A stretch of DNA of 64,000 bases from Boletus sp. NGJ (Eukaryota > Basidiomycota > Agaricomycetes > Boletales > Boletaceae). Position 1 is the first letter of the stretch. Each line of letters begins with the position of its first letter. The stretch is from contig JAGTXK010000052.1 of the NCBI GenBank assembly GCA_019096195.1, positions 1-64,000 on the forward strand, read 5' to 3'. Positions 35,560-47,911 of this stretch are shown piece by piece. The notes beneath the pieces were generated by a model. The model was not told the origin of the DNA. It searched no databases and worked only from the letters and a program-made list of their open reading frames with translations. The position numbers were made by a program, and so were the translations under genes.

Positions 35560-38460
35560 AACCCCATCAGTCCCCCGCTCCTCACTTATCTGGCCCACTC
35601 ATGAGGCCCAAGTCTGCCTCTATGGGCCCCCATCCTCCTAGTGGTAAGACTTCAAAGATCTACTGGGAGAAGGCATATGCCTATTGCACTGATCAGTTCA
35701 TCGAGTGGTACCAGGACAACCCCACAAAGTGTGTTAAGTTATTTTCTGACCCCACTTAAAATGCACAAGAAAAAGGCGGCACTAAAGTGCAACTCAACAC
35801 TGCCAAGAAGAACACATACTTTGAACTGGCCAAGTATATATTTGAGCATGATGTGGAACTCAGCGCAGAGTGGATTGCAAAGCTGCAACTGTTATGGTTA
35901 CAGAAGGGAGTACATCTTTTCCTCTTCCCTCACCCCCTGTAGGACTATGGGACGACTTGTTCTTCAACTCGGACCAGGGATTCCTCCGCAACACCAACTC
36001 AAGCATCACCCCATCTGGAACTCCCTTTCTAGGAAGTTACCCGTTTGGTTTGAACAGCGCCTCCCTATTTCATTAATACATGCCTTTCATCTCTTTCTGA
36101 TTCGATCATAGACATTGCCTCCTTGGCTGTGTTCTCTCATGCATAGCCTAGTATTCCAAATCCCCATTTGACTGATGCCTAGATTCTTTATGGTATTCTT
36201 TAATCTGTGACTTATGATTACCATATACAATACGAAGCCTACCCTAGATGGGTAGGGCCTATAAATAGGGACACTGGCCCTTCATGTAACTTTAACCTAG
36301 ATCTACACTCCTTCCCATGTAATCTATCAGCTTCTCCAGCTACCAGTTCCACTTCACCTCAGAAGCTCACTCCTGCTCTGGAGGTGATCGCCCTTGTGCT
36401 CGTGATCGTCTTCCTCATCACCACGCACTTGTGTGGCCTCGTTGCCATCCGAACCCGCTTCTAAAGCTTCAGCAACTCCAATGACCAACAGAGGTTGGTC
36501 CGTGCAAGCCCGGGACTCCGCCACCGGCAACTCATATAAGCCTGGGACTCTGCCACTCGCATTAGGCCGTGTAAGCCCAGCGATCTAGTTGCTGGCCTCT
36601 GCATCCAGTCTGCCCTTCCTTCTCAGAGGATTGTGCCACTGAGGTAAATCCAAGACTTCACCATTGGTCATAGAGGCAACCAGGACACTCTACGTAAAGC
36701 TAGCAGCCGGTCCCCAGTCAGAGGAATCATTGGGCCTCTGGAGGTATTTTCCCCTCAAGTTCTGCTAGTCCAGTAATCCAACAGGTTGATTACTTGGGAA
36801 CATGTCACATTGTTACCCGGTGTAACAGCAACCCTTTGTGGCTGCAACCCAGCACCACCATACTGCATATGTTTTTTTTCCCTTATAACTAATGGTCTTT
36901 TGATGCGCCAGTAACTTGGATATCATGATGTATATAGTCTAAGAACTCGATACCATGAGCAAGTCAAGTGTTTGGGTCAAACAGGCAGAGGGTTGATGAT
37001 CAACAATCTTCAGAGAACAGAGAAGATCAAGGGACTCCTTGGTATGTTTTTCTTCTTCCGCAATTCAGTCCCAGGCTCACAGTTAGCAGGTGATATCACT
37101 CAAGATTTCCCATGATTCTCGGTCCTCCATGGCTGATGGAAGTCCAATCTGACATATAACATGATGTATAGCACTGCCAACACTGACCAAGACTTTGTGG
37201 TGCAAGCTGCGATGTTGTTCAAAATGCAATCCAAATTCCCAATGGCCTTTTCATCAACTGACTTATTACCCACTGCACATACAACATCTGGTGTACACAA
37301 TGCTCCAATAGCTTCTACTTCAGGCTCCCATCTCTCTGGTCATGAGGATGTGATTGGAGGGGATGATCTACTTCCACCACGGCCTGTTGACACCAATGAT
37401 GGGCCATGGAATTTTTCCTTTGACGACCTTGATATGGATTTTCACTTTCCTGAACCCATGTCCCTCGACACTCTGCTACCTACCACATCCTTTGACACCC
37501 TCCTATCTGCCACGTTCTTCAACACTCGCTCTACCACATCCTCTTCCACACCCAGGCCTGCCATGTCCTCTGCTGCCCTGGCACTTGTCACATCCTCTGT
37601 TGCCCCAGTATCTATTGCATCCTCTGTTGCTGCTGTACCTGTCACTACATCCTCTGTCACTCCATAGGCACTTGCCACATCCTCTGCCACCCCTCAGGCA
37701 CCTGCTATGTCCTCCTCTGCTACTTCTGTTGTCTACCACCCCTGGCATCGCCCCCCAAGTCCCATTGATATCATTGACATCTTAGTGGTGCCTGGTTATC
37801 GTCCCCCCCATCCTCCACCTCTTGTTCCCAGTCATGCGCAAACCCAGTGCATTGCTAGGCTTGCTAGCAGTGGCCCTGGCTCCAAGTTCCTCAAATCAGG
37901 CAGTCTGTCTGCAGTGACCACTATCAACGACTCTGACTCTAACACCACTGCTGCTACCCTATTCACAAACTTGAACCTGATGAAGCACAAAACTCCCACA
38001 CCGGATGTCAGCTCTGAGGAAACAGATCTGAAGAGCTGGTTCTTTAAAGACCCTAGCCTCTCTACCACAATATCCAACTCGAAGTCATCTCACAAATGTG
38101 CATGGATGTTGGCAGCCGACCATTCAGACATGCAAAATGTGTCTACCTCAATCATCACAACTGTGTGTGCCTTCTAAGAACAAAGGTCACTTGAACATCA
38201 TGTTGACTGTGATCAAAAGAGATTAGCATGTGAAGAGCGGCTCGTTGACAAGAGGAGCCAGTGTGAACATGAATGGGCAGTGCTGCAGCAGCGCCAGGAA
38301 CATGACCAACTTATAGCTACACATCAAAAGAACCTAGCTGACTCTGAGATCCGTAAGATGGAACTTTAGCTTGAGATTTTGAAGTATCAGGATTGAGTCA
38401 AGGGTCAAAGTGGCACTGAGCCTGAGTGCAGTGAGGGTGCATATGACATGAATGATTGAA
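35560..38460 (+). pseudogene. Partner protein of the PIF/Harbinger-like transposase, split by a solo LTR
   Basis: Plus-strand gene facing (convergent with) the Harbinger-like transposase at 38569-46566. The first part (about 35600-35889) reads KIYWEKAYAYCTDQFIEWYQ, DNPTKCVKLFSDPT and ELAKYIFEHDVELSAEW. The second part resumes after the solo LTR: TRYHEQVKCLGQTG, FMVYSTAN-like DQDFVVQAAMLF, DGPWNFSFDDLDMDFHF, a Ser/Thr/Pro repeat region, and a Glu/Arg/Gln coiled-coil tail (EERLVDKRSQCEHEWAVLQQ, to about 38400). PIF/Harbinger elements usually carry a second, Myb/SANT-type protein beside the transposase; I infer this role from position and tail shape, as no clear Myb motif was seen. Several stops. 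Confidence 0.4.
35890..36827 (+). repeat. Solo LTR, second LTR family (938 bp)
   Basis: Begins TGTTATGGTTAC and ends CCCGGTGTAACA, flanked by a perfect 5-bp target duplication GCAAC (35885-35889, 36828-36832). It has a CTATAAATAG box at 36259-36268. It is the longest copy of the family also seen at 9261-10144 and 6001-6376. The internal element is absent. Confidence 0.88.
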
Positions 38461-38637
38461 TTTGTATTTACAACACTGCCCAGTTCAAATTGGCAACATG
38501 CTTATAGTTTTTGTCCCAATGTTGTAACATGTACTATGTTTTGAATATCCATCGTCATTTGGACTGTTCTACAGTTGTTGGAGTAAGTGCTGCATAAGTG
38601 AGTGACAGTGTTGTTGCCCCGGTGTTCTCTGCTGTAC

Positions 38638-38700
38638 TTCCCCTTCCCCTTCCCCTTCCCCTTCCCCTTCCTCTTCCCCCTCCCCCTCCTCCTCCTCCTC
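38638..38700. repeat. CCTTCC-type microsatellite
   Basis: About ten units of TTCCCC/CCTTCC passing into CCT repeats. On the minus strand it encodes the Glu/Gly tail of the Harbinger-like transposase. Confidence 0.85.
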
Positions 38701-39560
38701 ATTCTCTTCACCATTCCCCTCCTCAGGATACTCATTAGCAAATTCTTTTGCTGATGCTGCTATTTCAAGCTTCTCCTCAATGTCTATAATTATATTGTGA
38801 AGGATAAAACAGCTTCATATCCAAGAATTTGCATATTTGAGATCATCATCTTTCTGAATTTGAATGCACAAATTACGAAGTGATTGAAATCATCCCTTGA
38901 GAGATGCAAAGAAGTGTTCTGAATGGACTTGCACCTAGAGAAAAAAACTTAGTTGTAAAGTTATTATGTACAAATATACACACTTTGGATAGATAGAAGT
39001 TGAAAGTCTTTTGAGATCTTGTCAAACTTCCCTCAGTTGGCCTCTTGAATGGAACCACACACCATGGCTGACAGCCATATGCACTATCAGCCCAAAGCCA
39101 CTCATTTTGGTTGAAAAATCAATGAGGAAATCGTGCAACCTGGGTGTTTTGAAAGGCTGCAGAATCATGGAGACTTCCTGGAACTCCAATAACATAGTCA
39201 ACAATCTGCAGATTGTGTGAAAAGATCACAATCTTTGAATCATTAACAACAAAGTATAATACAATATAATGAATCAGTAGTACTTACCTGATTAGAAAGT
39301 GAATAATTTGATTTCCTATCAAAAAATCCTTCACCATGCCAGCCTGGCTTCTGAAAGAGCTTGAATGGTGTCCCATCAACAGATAGGAATTCCCCCTTCC
39401 ATTGTAAGCATGTCCTTTGAGCCACATATTTTTGAGCCTTCTGTTTGTCTTCATGATCTTTTTGCTGGGTCAAGTCAAAGTGAATGAAGTGATTATGATG
39501 ACTTTGAATAGCAATCATCACTCACTTATAGCAGTTGCGAACAGTGCCTACAGAGACACC

Positions 39561-40030
39561 TGTAATAATATAGGAAATTTTCAAACTTTTCAAACGCTTA
39601 CTTATTTTTCATTTTCCTTAACTCTTTTCTTCATAAGTCATGTGACTGTGCATGTGACCATGGGGATAGGTCTAGAACCAATGACGTCATATGATATCAT
39701 ACCTCATGTGATCCACGCCTCTTTAATCTCTGCTCTTCTCACACAGCCTTATTAATCTCCGTCTTACCATACTTAGTAGTTTATCACACGCACTGCTTGG
39801 TCTGTGCGCATTCTCTCCATGTATATAAACTAGTACTTTGATGACTGGTATCCCCAGTCTAATCCATTTGTCTCTTCCTCCAATAACCTATTAGCTTTGG
39901 CCATTGGTCGTCGTAGGGTTAGGAATAGTCAGGCCTAAGACTCCCCACCTGATTCGCTCAGCCAGGACCTGTGTAGCCTGCAAAGCACGTTCAAGCCTTG
40001 TGAATTGTTTTCTGAAAGGGATTCATAACA
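39561..40030 (+). repeat. 5' LTR of the plus-strand Gypsy
   Basis: 470 bp, TGTAATAA ... TTCATAACA. TATATAAA lies at 39822-39829 and the presumed RNA start AGTCTAATCCA at 39856-39866. Confidence 0.95.
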
Positions 40031-40032
40031 CT

Positions 40033-40043
40033 TGGATTAGACT
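40033..40043 (+). promoter_or_regulatory. Self-complementary primer-binding site of the plus-strand Gypsy
   Basis: TGGATTAGACT, two bases after the 5' LTR, is the exact complement of the 11-mer at 39856-39866 in the LTR. The match stops at 11 bases in both full copies, the length used by Tf1. A tRNA 3'-end primer site of the usual kind is not seen here. Confidence 0.7.
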
Positions 40044-40641
40044 GCTATACACAACGCTCGGACTCCAGAGCTAAGGAGATATACGTGAGCCCAGCGTTTA
40101 AGGGACATCTCTAGTATTCACCACTTGACGGTGACGAGAAAAGCACTTGCCGAAATGCTTGCATATACGCTCGTCTGGCGTACTAAATAAGGATAATGTT
40201 GCTGCCGGGCATAGTGCACTAGCTCCACTTCTCAGGTGGTTGCTGACTTGAGTGTACGCTGATTCTACGATAGTGAACCCAGGTTCTCGTGATTACCTGT
40301 GACGTCATGAAGTAACGATACAGAGATTTATCTCGCCTTTCTCCCGTGTTACACCTGCTTGTAGTAAAGCAGTCATACTCCGGTCCCCCATCACCGCTTG
40401 CCCATCATTTTCAACGATCTATACTTCGACTCCTACGAAGGCGTAGGAACCCCAGAACCAGATTGTAAGATATCTGGTAGTAAGGTTCTGAAAGAAGACC
40501 AACGCAGGAAAAGGAAAACCTATATCAGAAATCCCGACAAAGTCAGACCCCTCCGCCCCTCCTCCGCATTCGCCCTCTATCGCATCGCATATTTCCGCTC
40601 CTATCTTCGCCCCAAATCCTTCTTGAAACCAAATCCTAAAT

Positions 40642-41805
40642 ATGGCACACATCGACATTGATGATCTCGTCCAAAAGCTCGCTGACCTTACCCAGGAATG
40701 TGATAAAGAAAATATCACCAAGAAAATCACTGATCCCGGGAAATGGGACAGCACAAGGTCAACTTTCCGCCCATGGTGGATTAAGCTCCGTCTCTGGGTT
40801 GACGCCCAGAAATGGAAAAACAACAAGATCATGGACATCGCAGTCCTCTCACACCTTGAGGGAAAGGCAGAAGCTTTTGCTCAGCTAATAATGGAGCATT
40901 ATCTCAATGAAGAGGTGACCATCGAGACAGACGCAAATGGAGTTATGCTACCAGCAAAAGGAGCCGATGCATGGCCCACTTGGAATAGGTTACAGGAGCA
41001 GATCAAAACTCACTTCTGTATCGACACCTTGGCCCACGAGTCATTAAGGAAACTCGAGGCCTTGAAACAAAATGGTCACCCTATTGACCTATTCCTACAA
41101 AAATTTGAAATCTTGAGGAAAGAATCGTATATCGATGATCACCACACAGAAGTCTTACTGAAAAAGGCGGTAGACTTCAGAATCTACGAAAGATCTCGTT
41201 TGAACAGCCCAGCCCGCAACTTTGACTATGAAGATTTAGTCATAAACTACCGAATAATCGGAAGAGCATTCGAACAGATCGCAAACGAGCGTGGACTGCT
41301 GAATCGATCCCAACCTCCTCAATCCTCATTCCCTCCTCCCCATGGGCAGCCCCCACACAATTCATATCATCCCCAGTATACGACAGTGGGCACGCAACCG
41401 GGTCGCGGTGCACCCATGGAAATAGGAGTCCAGCAGGCTGGACCTTTTAAGGAAACAAGGACCTGTTTCCATTGTGGCAAGCCTGGCCATATCAAACCCA
41501 ACTGCCCCACAAATCCTTTCAAATGGACTGGTCGTCCGCCAATGCAAAGACAATTATGGGATTGGAACCAAGGCTCGTACGTCGAGCAATCACAGGGAGA
41601 ACACGAGTATCCCTCATTTTTTAATGAACCCCAATCCCGCCAATATGCACAACAACCACTCCTGCAACCTCCCGTAGCTACAATGGCACCAAGTGTAGCA
41701 GCAAGGACCTACGTTTCTGATGAGGTAGAAGCGTATTATAGAGATAAATTCGAGGTGGAAGCAAAAGCCAGAGCTGCACAGGCTTTAAATGGACAGCGCC
41801 AATGA
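40642..41805 (+). pseudogene. Gypsy gag region (fossil, looks whole)
   Basis: 387-residue gag: MAHIDIDDLVQKLADLTQEC start, gag core (WIKLRLWVDAQKWKNNKIMD, AEAFAQLIMEHYL), a Pro/Gln linker, and a CCHC knuckle CFHCGKPGHIKPNC (about 41464-41505). Its stop overlaps the pol start as ATGA. Confidence 0.9.
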
Positions 41806-44800
41806 GTGAAGAGGGAACTCAGCGGCACGAACACTCTTCTTTTTCATCTTCTCTTACAACATGTACAAGTACTGATTTTCCTATCTCCGACCTTTCTTCT
41901 GTACTATGTAATCTATCAATGAAACCTGCGAGGGCGTCTCAATTGAGCACAGCACCAGAATTAAGTGTACTTAATTCCCTCGTAAAACAACAAAAAATAT
42001 CAAATATCTATAAACCCACAAAGGTCACATTAAACCAAGCATCTATGCTTTCCTATGGTGGAGAATTTTCCCTCGAAACCATAGTATCGTGCAATGTTAA
42101 TGGCCAGTGGTCATGTTACCATTTCCAGTCCCTCCTGGATTCGGGAGCATCACATACCTTCATAGATCAGGACTATGTAAAACGCCACGGAATACCTTTT
42201 TATACTATCGACAACCCCATTAAGATACATAACACTGATGGTTCGGAAGGAGCTATCGGACCAATCCGTCATGCGGTAACACTAATGGTGGAAATCAAAG
42301 GACACTATGAAGTAATAGACGCTTACATATCAAAGTTAGGAACCCATCACATGATCATTGGTTATGACTGGCTTTATCGCCACAACTCTGACATCGACTG
42401 GGTAAAACAGACAATTACGTTTCCTCGTTGTACTTCCTACTGTAAAATTATGGGCCTAGGACCCACTTCTTCTTATGAACTGGTGCAACTTCATACTATA
42501 GAAGAAGGACTAAAAGAAAAAGTTCCATTAACTTATCATGAATTTCTAGACGTCTTTTCGGAGAAAGAATCTCAAAGGATGCCTTTACAAAAACACTGGG
42601 ATCACGCAATCGATCTCAAAGAAGATTTCATTCCCAAGAAAGGACGCATTATTCTCCTTTCGGACATAGAGATGGAAGAAGTCAGAACGTTTATCGAAAA
42701 GGAAGTAAAAAAGGGTTACGTCAAACCCTCTAAATCTCCGCAGACATCTCCCATCTTCTTCATCCCAAAAAAGGACGGCAAAAAATGAATGGTCATGGAC
42801 TACCAATATTTAAATGAAGGAACCATCAAGAATTCCTATTCACTCCCTCTAATCCCGCAGTTAATTGATCAACTCAAAAATGCAGATCTATTTACGGCTA
42901 TGGACCTTCGATGGGGATATAACAACGTCCATATCAAAGAAGGTGACAAATGGAAAGCAGCCTTCGTCACTCCTATCGGAGCATACGAGCCTACCGTTAT
43001 GTACTTCAGACTCATGAATTCTCCCCCCACGTTCCAAACCATGATGAACAACATATTTAACGACATGTATGCTGTAGTTGTCATCTACATCGACAACGTT
43101 ATGATATTTACATCAAAAAAGACAAAAGAACAACACGAAGAAGTTGTGAAGGAAGTTCTACGCCACTTACGCGAGAATGACCTTTACATAAAACCAGAAA
43201 AGTGTACCTTCTTGGCAGAAAAAGTGGACTTTTTAGAAATGGTCGTATCTAAAGAGGGGGTAGAGATGCAGTCGAAGAAAGTAGCTGGGGTCATGGATTG
43301 GCTGATTCCTACTCGATTTAAGCAACTTCAAGGCTTCCTCGGACTTTGTAATTATTATAGAAGATTCATAGAAGGCTTCACACAAATCACTTGACCCTTG
43401 AACGATCTTACCAAGAAAGATGTTCCATTCAAATGGGGTCCAGATCAACAAGAAGCATTCGCAAACTTAAAAAAAAAATTACGGAAGCGCCACTTCTCAT
43501 GTACCCCAATCGCGATCAAGAAATGCACGTGGAAACCGATGCCTCAGACATCGCCACGGGAGCAGTGCTCTCTACTTTATGTAACGACGGTAATTGGCGA
43601 CCAGTCGCCTTTATCTCTCATTCTTTTGACAGCACAGAGCGCAATTACCCAATCTATGACAAGGAACTGCTTGCAGTAATACGCACCCTTGAAGAATGGC
43701 GCCACTATTTAATTGGTCACGAAAGGTTTGAAATCTGGACTGACCACAAAAATCTAGAATATTGGAAGAAGCCGCAAACACTCAGCGGATGTCAAGCACA
43801 TTGGCACGCACTTCTTCAAGAATTTAATTATTTATTTGTATACAAACCTGGATCGTCAAATGGAAGAGCTGATGCTCTATCTCAACGACCAGATCATGGC
43901 AACGCAGTTATAGATCATAACCAAAACATCACTGTTCTCCCTCCTTCTATTTTTATAAATCACGTTTCTCTCTCTTCGGATCTTATGACAAAAATACAAA
44001 AAGAATCTAAAAAATATGACGTAGACGCTATAAACAATTTCCTTTTCTACTCTGAACTTAATATATTCAAAAATAAAAAAGATCAAATATTCGTTCCCGA
44101 ACAATTACGTACAGAAATCATTACCTTATGTCACGACTCACCCATTGCAGGACACGGCAGTCATTCCAAACTATACACACTCTTTTTCGATATTTCTCGT
44201 GGCCAGGAGTCACAAAGGACGTAAAAAATTACGTAGATCACTGCCAAGTGTGCGCCCTCACGAAGGGTAAACAAAATGCACCGGCAGGAAAAGTCATTCC
44301 CTTACCCATGGCAAAAAGGTCATGGGAAGATTTATTGGTAGACTTTATTACAGGCCTACCTCCATCACAATCCTTTACTGCTATTTGTGTTGTAGTGGAC
44401 AGATTCTCTAAAGAAGTTATTTTCATACCTACATACGATACATGCTCCTCGAAAGATGTCGCCATTTTATTTAGAGACCATGTATGGTCACCACATGGAC
44501 TCCCTTTTACCCTCGTATCAGATCGAGGACCACAGTTCGTTTCTCCCTTCACTCAAGAGCTTTGTAAGCTCCTTGGCATAAAACAAAAAATCTCTATGGC
44601 ATATCATCCACAAACGGACGGACAAACCAAGCACGTTAACCGAGATCTTGAATAGTATCTCTGCGCATATGCCAGAAAGAAACAAAATGACTGGGTTGAA
44701 TGGCTGAAGTTAGCCCAATTCTCTCACAATAACACCGTCACTACGGCTACCAGAGAAATTCCCTTTAAAGTAACAAGAAACTACATACCGCGTATGGGTT

Positions 44801-45465
44801 TCGAAGGGCATCTCACGGATTTTGCAGACGAAATTGGGCGTAACCATAAGGATATTGAAGAAGCACTGGAAGCTATACGCGAGAGGATGATCGCCTCTTC
44901 AGACAAAAAACGATCAACAGCACCAGAATATTCTATTGGTCAGCAAGTCTGGCTTTCAACTGATAAATTAAAACTTCCTTATATGGCAAAGAAACTTACA
45001 CAAAAATGGATTGGCCCCTACGTCATCACTCGGGTCCTTCCTAATGCCATAACACTCAAACTCCCAAACTCTGTTCACATCCATCCAACTGTGAACATTT
45101 CTCGCATCAAACCATATAGAGAAACACTGCCTGGACAGCCGAAATCTCGACCAGACGCTATAGAAATTGATGAAGAGGGAGAAGAGCAGTTTGAAGTTGA
45201 TTTTATCACCGCTTCCAGGATGAAGAAAGGCAAATTGGAATATTTAGTTCATTGGAAAGGTTACAATGAAACTGATCGTACTTGGGAATCTGAAGACATT
45301 CACACCACTGCACCAGATGCAGTTAAAGATTTCCATCGTCTCAACCCTTCTGCACCACACAAGCTTCGTGGTTTATCCATCTCAGCCTTCGCTTCTTTAT
45401 TCACTCCTTATGAAAACTTCACGGAAAATGAAAAAACAACGACTCGCCTGGAATTCGAGTCTTAA
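41802..45465 (+). pseudogene. Gypsy pol region (fossil)
   Basis: Retropepsin (LLDSGASHTFID), reverse transcriptase ([24 protein letters not shown]), RNase H (DHKNLEYWKKPQTLS), the integrase zinc part (HCQVCALTKGKQNAP) and core (VDFITGLPPSQSF, SDRGPQFVSPFTQE, YHPQTDGQT), a GPYVITRVLP motif, and a C-terminal chromodomain (LEYLVHWKGYNETDRTWESE). Broken in about four places; family order intact. Confidence 0.92.
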
Positions 45466-45476
45466 AAAGGGGGTAG

Positions 45477-45946
45477 TGTAATAATATAGGAAATTTTCAA
45501 ACTTTTCAAACGCTTACTTATTTTTCATTTTCCTTAACTCTTTTCTTCATAAGTCATGTGACTGTGCATGTGACTGTGGGGATAGGTCTAGAACCAATGA
45601 CGTCATATGACATCATACCTCATGTGATCCACGCCTCTTTAATCTCTGCTCTTCTCACACAGCCTTATTAATCTCCGTCTTACCATACTTAGTAGTTTAT
45701 CACACGCACTGCTTGGTCTGTGCGCATTCTCTCCATGTATATAAACTAGTACTTTGATGACTGGTATCCCCAGTCTAATCCATTTGTCTCTTCCTCCAAT
45801 AACCTATTAGCTTTGGCCATTGGTCGTTGTAGGGTTAGGAATAGTCAGGCCTAAGACTCCCCACCTGATTCGCTCAGCCAGGACCTGTGTAGCCTGCAAA
45901 GCATGTTCAAGCCTTGTGGATTGTTTTCCGAAAGGGATTCATAACA
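45477..45946 (+). repeat. 3' LTR of the plus-strand Gypsy
   Basis: 470 bp, preceded by a purine tract (AAAAAGGGGGTAG). It ends at the ACACC duplication. Confidence 0.95.
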
Positions 45947-46566
45947 ACACCTGCCCACTCTGCCATGTCCTGTGAAGTAGCTGTATTACCATAGTGTCCA
46001 GCAGCATTGAGAAAAATTGCTCGCTGAATTTGAACTGGTAGCTGTGGATTGTTGAAATTGTTGTGAAAGATATGATGGTCCTGAATGAGGTCAACAATCT
46101 TAACAAAGACTTCATATGACACTCTGAGTTTGTGGCAAAAGAGCTTGGGATTATCCAATCGCCACCCATCAAGGAGCTGGAGTTGTGGGTTGTGGATAGA
46201 ATAGGAATGCTGAGCCCGAAGAACCTGTGCCAATCTGACTTCATTGTCCTGTGCCATAATCAATTCATAGAAGTTTAAAAGAAGATCTTGCACTGGGATG
46301 TCATCACTTGAGCTGGATTCAGTGGTAGAACTGTAACTATTGGTGTCAGATTGTGTTGTCTTAGAGTGGGAGTCAGAGGTAGAATGAGATTTGGAGTGAG
46401 ACTCGGAGAGGCTGCCAGTAGAATTTGTAGAAGAAGCAGTTGGGGATTTGGCATTTATTGCATCAAGTAGTAATTGGACATAAATTTGAGCACCTAGTTC
46501 TTCCAGGGCTCGGGAGAGGGCATTAAGCAGTTTTTGGCACTCGGAGATGTGGGGCATTTTAATCAA

Positions 46567-46844
46567 GTTGTTGGGCTGTCCAGCTGGCCCTTATATCCAG
46601 CCAAGTTGTATTTAGAATAGTCTATTAATAAAATAGCTATTTACAGTGGCCTATCTACAATTTGACCACTGTATCATGTGTGGCATCACACACCAGTGCC
46701 TCAGTGTGATGGCATTGTGTGATACCATCACAGAGCAGCCGTTTGATCAGTATCACATGATACTGTTGTGGGCACAAAGGTGTGACCAGTATCACGTGCC
46801 TTTCTGTGTTGCCACAGCATGATGCAGCAGCATAGGAAAGTAAC
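46567..46844. other. Palindrome-rich intergenic region with CAC(G/A)TG sites
   Basis: Before the KDZ insertion this region was continuous with 55841-55930. It carries repeated TATCACGTG/CATCACGTG-like sites and a near-palindrome CAGTATCACATGATACTG (46748-46765), plus an inverted GGCATCACACA/TGTGTGATGCC-like pair near 46680-46725. No gene. Confidence 0.5.
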
Positions 46845-47769
46845 CACCTATGGTTCCCACACTTAGAGCCTAATTAAGAATGACGGCTATTGCCATCACT
46901 ATTGATTGTTTGGCTTGTTAACACTATTTTGCCAACACTGGCAATAAATATTGCCCCAAATACTGGACTTCCCACACACAGAGCCACCAGGTGGTCGCAG
47001 CACAGCTTGGGGCCAATAGCCATGCCTTCGGCCACGTGCCCAAACTCGTGCCTCAGCACTATGAGAGCTGAAGCCAGCAAGGTAAATGCTTCCCATGCCC
47101 CTTCCCCCCTGACCACAACACCATCATTGTCATTGTCGTTGTCGCCACTGTTGTTAGCGACATTCCCCATGCTGTCCAACGTCATTCTCGTCTCCCCCAG
47201 CATCTCATCACCTCCCGCGAGTTTCCTGCTTGCAACAGACCTCAACAACACTCTCAATCAACACCGTTGTTGTTGGTGTCATTTCCCGCAGTGTTCAATG
47301 CCATTGCTCTCTCCCCCAGCATTCTAACACCTCACACGAGCTCCCTGTTTGCCGTGGACCTCACCAATGGTCCCAAATCCTCTCCACCATCTCCCCACAT
47401 GTTGTCATCACTGTCTCATGCTTCTACTCTTTTTTTCCTGCCAATCACCATCTCTCAGTCACCCACTCTGTGCTCGTTTGGCGTCCCAAGCCTGCCCTCG
47501 TCCCCCTTGTCTTTTCTGCCACCATCATCACTTGGTTTCCTGCTCTGCTCGCTTCTCTGCCCCCTACCTGTTGGGCGAGTTCTCTTGTACCCATTTGACT
47601 GTCCTGCGCCCGCCTACTCTGTTCGCTTCACCACTCCTCTACCTGTTGGGCATCCCAGTCTTCCTGCACACTTGGTTTCTTGTCAGCGAGCTCATTCACA
47701 CACCTATCTTCCTCCTCAGGTCTTGCAGCCCATGCCTCATCGCTCTTTGTCAACAAGGATCCAAGGAAT
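46845..47769 (+). repeat. Left long terminal inverted repeat of the KDZ element
   Basis: About 925 bp matching 54908-55832 in inverse orientation, with few differences, mostly transitions. Inside it two related segments with a period of about 119 bp (from 47159 and 47278; shared CTCCCCCAGCAT and GACCTCA motifs) form a diverged tandem repeat. Open frames here are low-complexity and I do not call a gene. Confidence 0.88.
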
Positions 47770-47911
47770 CTCGAAATCAATCAAGTCTCATTGTTTTCAT
47801 GGACACAGCTGCCACTTTGAATGTCTCTCCACTGGAAAACAGGCTGAGCATCTCCAAGGTTAGTTGAATTACCACATTTCTTGTCTTTACTGCTGACATG
47901 ATATTATAGTG

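Larger units (their letters stand above)
39561..45946 (+). mobile_element. Gypsy (Ty3) chromovirus, Tf1/sushi-like, second full-length copy
   Basis: 6,386-bp element with two 470-bp LTRs (39561-40030 and 45477-45946), flanked by a perfect 5-bp duplication ACACC (39556-39560 and 45947-45951). The LTRs differ at about seven positions, all transitions, so it is older than the 18805 copy but still young. It has the primer site, leader, gag, pol with chromodomain and purine tract in order. Gag looks whole; pol is broken in about four places. It lies inside the Harbinger-like transposase gene. Confidence 0.95.
38569..46566 (-). pseudogene. PIF/Harbinger-like DDE transposase, interrupted by a Gypsy insertion
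   Basis: Minus-strand gene with the DDE_Tnp_4/HARBI1 layout. The N-terminal part (46566-45952) has a Ser/Thr-rich segment, VSYEVFVKIVDLIQDH, NNPQLPVQIQRAIFL and GHYGNTATSQDMAEWAG. A complete Gypsy copy then occupies 39561-45946. The nuclease follows: LQWKGEFLSVDGTPF (first Asp), GWHGEGFFDRKSNYSL, VIGVPGSLHDSAAF, LWADSAYG (second Asp), and after a short intron HSEHFFASLKG (Glu), FILHN. It ends in an acidic tail encoded by the CCTTCC repeat. In-frame TGA codons at 38890-38892 and 38815-38817 replace residues that are Arg in the family (LKGRFQSLR, WIRxC). Confidence 0.75.

Noticed and set aside
37354-37785. 143-codon Leu/Pro/Ser-rich ORF
   Set aside because: Alternative frame of the Ser/Thr/Pro repeat in the Harbinger partner gene.
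47267-47863. 199-codon ORF in the left KDZ TIR, repeated as 54724-55410
   Set aside because: Ser/Pro/Leu-rich low-complexity frame that exists because the TIR is pyrimidine-rich on one strand; no domain, and several other frames are open over the same stretch.
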